From assembly GCF_032362555.1 (NCBI RefSeq), contig NC_083517.1, positions 10,746,001 through 10,810,000 of the forward strand: DNA of 64,000 nucleotides. The letters are read 5' to 3'. Shown here one piece after another: positions 58,693 to 64,000 of this stretch. The stretch comes from Amyelois transitella (taxonomy: Eukaryota > Arthropoda > Insecta > Lepidoptera > Pyralidae). Below the pieces are notes generated by a model. The model saw only the letters and a program-made list of their open reading frames with translations. It was not told the origin of the DNA and searched no databases. Positions within the stretch are counted from its first letter, which is position 1; each line of letters opens with the position of its first letter. A program made the translations under genes and the position numbers.

Positions 58693-60785
58693 CACTGGTC
58701 AACAAAATTTTAACTTTGTCGTGCCACACGGACTTTTTTGATAATTTTTACTTTAATTGGTGATTGTAAGAAAAAATAAACATTTAAAAAAATTTGCTAG
58801 ACAAGGATTTTATTCTATTGAGTAATTTAAAATATTAAGGAAAAACACAGATCTCGTAAATCAAAAGTTATTTTTTTTTATAAATGACTTAATAATCTAA
58901 GATTTTCTTGAATATTTAGCTTCTGGTTGGTCCCTTTTAATTGTCCAGCAGTAATCTGCTAACATATTTGGGCTCCATTTGCCCTGGTACCGCTTTTCCA
59001 TATTAGAAATGTCCTGATGGAACCTCTCACCGTGCTCGTCGCTGACAGCCCCTAAATTGTCAGGAAAAAAATCCAGGTGCGAGTCTAAGAAATGGATCTT
59101 AAGTGACATGTTGCAACCCAATGCTTGATATGACAATAATAGCTCGCTAACCAACTCTCTGTAGCTGTCACTCTTGTGGTTACCCAAAAAATTTGCAACA
59201 ACATTTTTAAAAGCCTTCCATGCAGATGTTTCTAAATCGCTTAATTTTTCTTCAAATCTTGAATCTTTTATTAACTCCCTAATTTGAGGGCCAACAAAAA
59301 TACCCTCTTTTATCTTTGCATCACTTATTTTAGGGAATTTTTCTTTTAGATACAAAAATCCACTCCCATTGCGATCCATTGCCTTCACAAAATTTTTTAT
59401 TAATCCTAATTTGATATGCAATGGTGGTAGAAGCACATTATTTGGCTGTACAAGGGGTAAATACTTTACGTTTTTTTGCCCAGGAATTAACGATGCACGC
59501 GTAGGCCATGTTTTTTTTATATAGTGATTAGTTCTGTCTCGGCTATCCCATTCACATAAAAAGCAGCAAAACTTTGTATAACCCAGCTGAAGTCCAAGTA
59601 ATAGTGCAACAACTTTAAGATCACCGCAGATTTTGAAGGAATATGTACTGTAATTTATTTTTTCAAGTAAAAGTTTCATATTTTCATAAGTTTCTTTCAT
59701 ATTTGCAGCATGGGCCAGAGGTACAGACGGAAACTTATTTCCATTATGCAATAACACTGCTTTTAGACTTGCTTTCGAAGAATCAATGAATAAACGCCAC
59801 TGAGAGAGATCAAAATTTATGTCCAACATTTTCATAATCTCATTTACGTTATTGCAAAACACCAAATCTCCATCCTGAGAAAAATACGTTCTGAAGTGTT
59901 GATCACGGTTTCGAAAATAGCTAACTTTTGTATTATGATGTAGCAAATTCCATTCTTTTAGACGTGATCCTAATAGTTCTGACTGCTTTTTTGACAAATT
60001 TAAATCCCGAACCAAATCATTTAGGTCTCCTTGAGTTATCAAATGTGGCTCGTTTACAATTCCTTTTAACTCAAAGTCATCATCCCCGTCAACACATTCA
60101 CTTGAAGTGGACGGTTGTGAATTGTTCTCAACAGAAGTAGTTGCAACTGGTATTAGTTCTGGCAATTTTTTACAATGAGAGACTGGTCTTATAGCCGAAG
60201 ATAAGTTAGGGTAAATAACTGTGGTTTTTTTCTTGTAATTTATACCTTTTATGTCTGTGAGACAAAAATAGCAATCTGAAACGTGATCTCGCTGTTCAGT
60301 CCATATCATGGGTACAGCAAACGGCATAGGTCGTGCACCTTTCTTCCAGTCAGTTAAATTTTTCACACACGTTATGCAACAGACATGAGGGGCCCAGGAT
60401 TTGTCTTGATGGGCGACAGAAAAACCAAAACATTGTTGATAACACTCCAACACAAGATTCGTAAAATTTCGTCGTTGTTTTTTGAATGTTAGTTCTCCGC
60501 AGACATAACAAAAAGAGTTAGGATCATTATTACACTTTCTCGACATATTCACAGGGTTAATAAATCACAAAAAAGGGTTCAAATTCAACAACAAATATTT
60601 TTATAAGGATTTACTTGTAAGCGTTTTTGTTAATTTACTGCCGTAGTACTAGTTATGAGTATTACCGTATCACAACAAATATGAGGCTAATAGACATATC
60701 ACAGCTGTGATTTAATAATGAGGGTAGACTGATAAAACAAAATTAGCTATCAAAGTTCGTGTGGCAAAACCAGTGTTGACCAGTG
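58693..60785 (-). mobile_element. Apparently complete DNA transposon of an unassigned DDE family
   Basis: Left end CACTGGTCAACA (58693) and, reversed from 60785, the same 12 bases. Further in, TGCCACACGGACTTTT (left) and TGCCACACGAACTTTG (right, reversed) match again after an offset of about 10 bases. The element is 2.09 kb and holds one long intact minus-strand coding region. I could not define a clean target duplication. Confidence 0.85.
58897..60546 (-). CDS. Intact transposase-like protein, 549 aa
   Basis: Uninterrupted from ATG at 60546 to the stop at 58897. An in-frame GTG lies two codons upstream but ATG is preferred. The N-terminus has Cys pairs (CYVC at 13-16, CCITC at 56-60, then CYFC at 92-95), suggesting a zinc-binding DNA-recognition domain. 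The core has features of an RNase H-like nuclease: FIDSSKASLKAVLLHNGN (Asp255), ICGDLKVVALLLGLQLGYTK (Asp309) followed by CCFLCEWDSR, and near the C-terminus GAVSDEHGERFHQDISNMEK (Asp503-Glu504). The assignment of catalytic residues is inferred from order, not proven. Proteins with DEHGERFHQDI and CEWDSR blocks occur in many arthropods and other invertebrates as multi-copy uncharacterised genes; I cannot name the superfamily with confidence. The absence of stops and the flanking inverted repeats suggest recent activity. Confidence 0.88.
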   Translation of the reverse strand: MSRKCNNDPNSFCYVCGELTFKKQRRNFTNLVLECYQQCFGFSVAHQDKSWAPHVCCITCVKNLTDWKKGARPMPFAVPMIWTEQRDHVSDCYFCLTDIKGINYKKKTTVIYPNLSSAIRPVSHCKKLPELIPVATTSVENNSQPSTSSECVDGDDDFELKGIVNEPHLITQGDLNDLVRDLNLSKKQSELLGSRLKEWNLLHHNTKVSYFRNRDQHFRTYFSQDGDLVFCNNVNEIMKMLDINFDLSQWRLFIDSSKASLKAVLLHNGNKFPSVPLAHAANMKETYENMKLLLEKINYSTYSFKICGDLKVVALLLGLQLGYTKFCCFLCEWDSRDRTNHYIKKTWPTRASLIPGQKNVKYLPLVQPNNVLLPPLHIKLGLIKNFVKAMDRNGSGFLYLKEKFPKISDAKIKEGIFVGPQIRELIKDSRFEEKLSDLETSAWKAFKNVVANFLGNHKSDSYRELVSELLLSYQALGCNMSLKIHFLDSHLDFFPDNLGAVSDEHGERFHQDISNMEKRYQGKWSPNMLADYCWTIKRDQPEAKYSRKS

Positions 60786-60860
60786 TAATTATAGTAATAA
60801 CGAAAACTAGCAAACTGTTCATTACGCTTTGATTTTAAGACAATTTCAATTTAAAGTTGA

Positions 60861-61078
60861 CGGCCTCTGTGGCGCAGTGGTAATACGCTTGTCTGTGACA
60901 CCGGAGGTCCCGGGTTCGAATCCCGGTCGGGGCATGATAAGAAACAAACTTCCTCTAAATTGGTCTGGGTCTTGGAAGTTTATCTATTTAAGTATTTATT
61001 ATATAATACACTATAATTGCGTTAGTATCTCGTAATCTCGTCGTCAATCTGTTTAATTTGTCCCGTATATATTTATTT
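60861..61078 (+). repeat. SINE family B, intact promoter boxes
   Basis: TGGCGCAGTGGTAATACGCT (A-box) and GGGTTCGAATCCCGG (B-box), then CTGGGTCTTGGAAGTTTATC and TTTGTCCCGTATATATTTAT. The best-preserved copy of family B in the window. Confidence 0.88.
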
Positions 61079-61458
61079 AAGTAAACTAATAAATAATAAG
61101 TAATCAAATTATACAATCTTAAACATGTACCAATAAATTTTCTTTCGCTACCCTTAATTTCCACTCTAATGTGTAATTCTTCATTTTTCTCTTATTTATC
61201 ATCAACCCTGATACCCGAGCCCTCAACAACGCTATTAACCATCATCATCATCAGCAGAGCACCTCTCACAAGCCTCCACTCTCGCGGACGGGCTGCGTGA
61301 TTTCCGTCAACATTTCTTCAGTTCACGTTATCATTAAAACGAGTTATGTCACGTCACGACTCGATGGTAAGACCTGTTCTACGCCCGCTTTTTGCTCGGC
61401 CGCAATTTTTATGACGCCGCCTTGCAAAACATACGCTGTGATCCCCTTACTTATCTCA
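61079..61458. other. Gene-free stretch
   Basis: Includes a (CAT)n-like run near 61240 and a GC-richer part, with no supported gene. Confidence 0.4.
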
Positions 61459-61717
61459 TACATACATATGGTCACGTCTATATCCCTTGTGGGGTAGACA
61501 GAGCCAACAGTCTTGAAAAGACTGATAGGCCACGCTCAGCTAATTGGCTTAATGATAGAATTGAGAATGAAATAGCGACAGGTTGCTAGCCCATCGCCTA
61601 AAAAAAGAATCCCAAGTTTGTAAGCCTAACCCTTAGTCGCCTTTTATGACATCTATGGAAAAGAGATGGAGTGGTCCTATTCTTTTTTGTATCGGTGCAG
61701 GGAACCACACGGCACTC
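61459..61717 (-). repeat. Family A repeat, complete
   Basis: CATACATACATATGGTCACG to GGGAACCACACGGCAC. Confidence 0.96.
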
Positions 61718-62094
61718 TCAACTCTCTCGACGAGATTAATTATCTTTGTTTCATTTCCTCCGTTGTACAATTTGGGTTCTATTGGGTTTGAGTGCTGTAT
61801 TTAATATTTTACGCGGTGAACGGATTTGGCAAAATGTTTACAGTAATGTGTTAGTTTCTAACTCACTCCTGGTAAATGTCAACTACATTCACAGTTCATT
61901 CGCGTGACTATGAATAATTCTAACCTCTTCAATTGCAAAAAAAATTAAAGTCATAATATAAATGCGGAAATTTTCTGTATTTACAAAAGCCAACTTCAAT
62001 TATTTTTTTTATTAAAATTTCGTATACACTAATTAATCATAACAATGTATTCTCTCTTCCATAAGTAATGTTAAAATGAAGGTACCATAATCTT

Positions 62095-62275
62095 ATATAT
62101 AAAAAAATTCTCGTGTCCGCGGACTCCTCCGAAACGGCTTGACCGATTCTCGTGAAATTTTGTGAGCATATTGAGTAATAAGTATTGTCCACCCTTAACA
62201 TTTTTATTTAACTAGTTATTACTTAAATGTTATTTATATGGCAAAACAACGTTTGTCGGGACAGCTAGTATAGAA
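62095..62275 (+). repeat. Family G repeat
   Basis: TCTCGTGTCCGCGGACTCCT, ACGGCTTGACCGATTCTCGT, ATTGTCCACCCTTAACATTT and GTCGGGACAGCTAGTA. Inverted relative to 5225-5402. Confidence 0.75.
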
Positions 62276-62309
62276 TAAAAATAATTTAATTTCATGTATT
62301 AATGCTGCA

Positions 62310-62440
62310 GTGTAGTTTGTTCCGCCGCTTCTTATACACATGCGCTTTGGAAAGGGGAATAGTTATAATTAGATTTAAGTGATGCGACGTCAATAAGTGA
62401 TACCTTGTATCCAATTTTGAAAATAAATCTATTCTCTATT
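62310..62440 (+). repeat. Family H repeat
   Basis: CTGCAGTGTAGTTTGTTCCG, CATGCGCTTTGGAAAGGGGA, GACGTCAATAAGTGATACCT and AATAAATCTATTCTCTATTC; a common moth non-LTR 3' end. Confidence 0.75.
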
Positions 62441-62527
62441 CTAATGTTTCTACAAAATTTCACCTACACTCTCCATATTTGGAGAGCGAACGGAACATCG
62501 TGTAGGTAAATATTGTGCTACAGTTAC

Positions 62528-62646
62528 CAGCTACAATGGCGCAAAACATCTCCGTTGGGTCATCGCATTGTTTGAAAGAATTAGTTGCTATTGTCTCGAC
62601 CTCGCTAAATTCAGCGGTATCTCGTTTTCGAATCGACCGTTACAAC
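62528..62646 (-). CDS. Candidate 5' coding exon of the FAM53-like gene
   Basis: A minus-strand frame is open for about 40 codons up to a GTAACT donor at 62527 (after base 62528). It reads TAEFSEVETIATNSFKQCDD and PTEMFCAIVAG. It leaves one base, which together with the first two bases of exon 51613-51563 makes GGA, so the junction reads AIVAGDCCTDVTMKWNDI without a stop. The only ATG is at 62550-62548. No strong acceptor is seen upstream, so this could be the first exon or a chance frame. The implied intron would be 10.9 kb and would contain the 58693-60785 transposon. Confidence 0.35.
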
Positions 62647-62726
62647 AAAGTTTAGAAATTTTATACAAACGATGAGGTAACATTCGGCGAATTTTACAAT
62701 ATTTCAGGACTATTTGCAATAAAGCA

Positions 62727-62980
62727 AGTGCCGTGTGCTTTCCGGCTTTTTAGAATAGGACCACTCTATATCTTTCCATTGGATGTCGTAAAATGCGACT
62801 AAGGGAAAGGCCAATAAACTTGGTCTTCTTTTTGTAGGCGATGAGCTAGCAATCTGACACTATTTGAATCTTAATTCCATCATAAAGCCATATAGCTGAA
62901 CGTGGCATTTAGTCTTTTCGAGACCGTCAACTCTGTCTATCCCGCAAGGGATACAGACGTGACTATATTTATGCATGTAT
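62727..62980 (+). repeat. Family A repeat, near complete, diverged
   Basis: GTGCCGTGTGCTTTCCGGCT to TATTTATGCATGTA. Confidence 0.88.
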
Positions 62981-64000
62981 CTTGTGGTAATCGCTTTACC
63001 TATTTTTAACACAAACAAAAAAATGTTGTCGTATGTAAGTGAAATAAAATGAGATATAGGTACCTACTGGTAATTAATTTCAGATCATTTAATAATTAAT
63101 TAATGTTATCATGAAAAGTATGATAAACGCGACGTGAGTACTCCCGCGTTGCAGAACAACACAAGTTTACATCAACTTTTTGAGTTGAATTATTATAAAT
63201 ATTGCTCTTCATACAAGTTGGCTTACTTGACAGCTTACTAAAACATTATAATTTTAACCGACATCAAAAATAGGATAAGGTTCTCAATTTTAGTAGCTAA
63301 TGCCAAATTTCGTTAAAATTTATTTTGGTGAATTTGAGTTTATTTAATAACGTTAACCTTCGTATTTCCATTAACACGCAAACGGAGTTGGGGGCAACAG
63401 CTAGTTTATAATATAAGTTGGATGATAAGTTCTATGGGATGGTATGAATTTTTCATGACCAAGTCAGAAAGAGACAGACGTTTCACATAAAACCTTTTTA
63501 GGAACTTGTTTCATACGGCGTCTTTCTTCGGAAACGAGAAACCAGTCGGTTGAACCTGTCTAACGTATGTGAAAGGAGAGGGATGGGGCTATGTGTGTAT
63601 GAATGTAGCCGAGTGCCGTGTAGACATTGTAGGGTTGGCAGATTGTAAAGATCGCTAGGTAATAGTGTTATTTTATCTTTATTTTCTAAAAGAATTGGAA
63701 AAATATTAGTCTAATACTTTTCCGGTTTTGTTCAATCTGAACGTTTGTCATATTTATATATGTATACCAAATCAAATGTGTATGTTTTCTTACATTATGT
63801 AGAAATTTCGCTTATACGCCAAAATAACACATTCACGCGGGGAAACCGTGGGTAGATGCTAATTATAAATTGCGATAAGTGTGAGATAACATTACGAAAC
63901 GAAAATAATAAAAATAAAATAAGAGGAAATAAATACCTAGGTACATGATACCATTAGAGAACATTAATGCATGATACCTACAGACAGGGGTGGTAGTAAA
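62981..64000. other. Gene-free stretch at the window end
   Basis: AT-rich. Relics of non-LTR tails occur near 63370-63410 (ACACGCAAACGGAGTTGGGG, ACAGCTAGTTTATAAT) and 63830-63855. No gene is supported. Confidence 0.4.

Noticed and set aside
1..64000. CRISPR arrays, operons, integrated prophage or bacterial genes
   Set aside because: The window is eukaryotic with GT-AG introns and insect repeats. The tandem repeats seen are microsatellites or minisatellites without spacers.

Overview
The window is nuclear DNA of an insect, very probably a moth (Lepidoptera). It is AT-rich with long intergenic and intronic stretches and GT-AG introns. It is saturated with interspersed repeats that look like common lepidopteran families. 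I found no bacterial, CRISPR or organelle features. All gene models come from reading splice sites and frames by eye.

Layout. (1) 2.9-6.8 kb, minus: a five-exon classical short-chain dehydrogenase/reductase (SDR) gene whose exons join in frame to 274 aa, with every intron invaded by repeats. Just past its stop is a decayed copy of the end of its last exon. (2) 8.7-9.7 kb: a non-autonomous hAT-like element with an 8-bp target duplication. (3) 12.2-13.6 kb, minus: a single-exon gene for a 468-aa, basic, probably disordered nuclear protein I do not recognise. (4) 15.5-18.9 kb, plus: a complete four-exon gene for DTL/Cdt2 (Drosophila l(2)dtl), the substrate receptor of the CRL4 ubiquitin ligase, with a PIP-box-like C-terminus and an E2F-like site upstream. 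(5) 19.3-20.0 kb: a fold-back element carrying a truncated THAP-like exon. (6) 27.7-51.6 kb, and perhaps to 62.6 kb, minus: a gene of five small GC-rich exons spread over at least 24 kb. The exons join in frame, and the deduced protein has a motif near its C-terminus resembling the FAM53 (Simplet) family. (7) 40.3-42.0 kb: an internally deleted piggyBac element with its TTAA duplication, lying in the first intron of that gene. (8) 58.7-60.8 kb: an apparently complete DNA transposon with imperfect terminal inverted repeats and an intact 549-aa transposase-like protein, which would lie inside the same gene if the candidate 5' exon at 62.5 kb is real.

The rest is mostly repeats. The commonest, called family A here, is about 260 bp, starts with a GTGCCG...CGGCAC hairpin and ends in TATG repeats; about 28 full or partial copies occur on both strands. 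Other families are a tRNA-headed SINE (B), a fragment with CTGGCTTTAGTCCCGGTTGC (C), a family starting ACTAGCTGTGCCCGCGACTT (D), the C-terminal tail of a non-LTR reverse transcriptase (E), and several smaller ones.

The host genes do not form a pathway; neighbourhood here is not functional linkage. The items most worth follow-up are the intact transposon at 58.7-60.8 kb, the dispersed FAM53-like gene with its possible extra exons, the THAP-bearing fold-back element and the unrecognised 468-aa protein.
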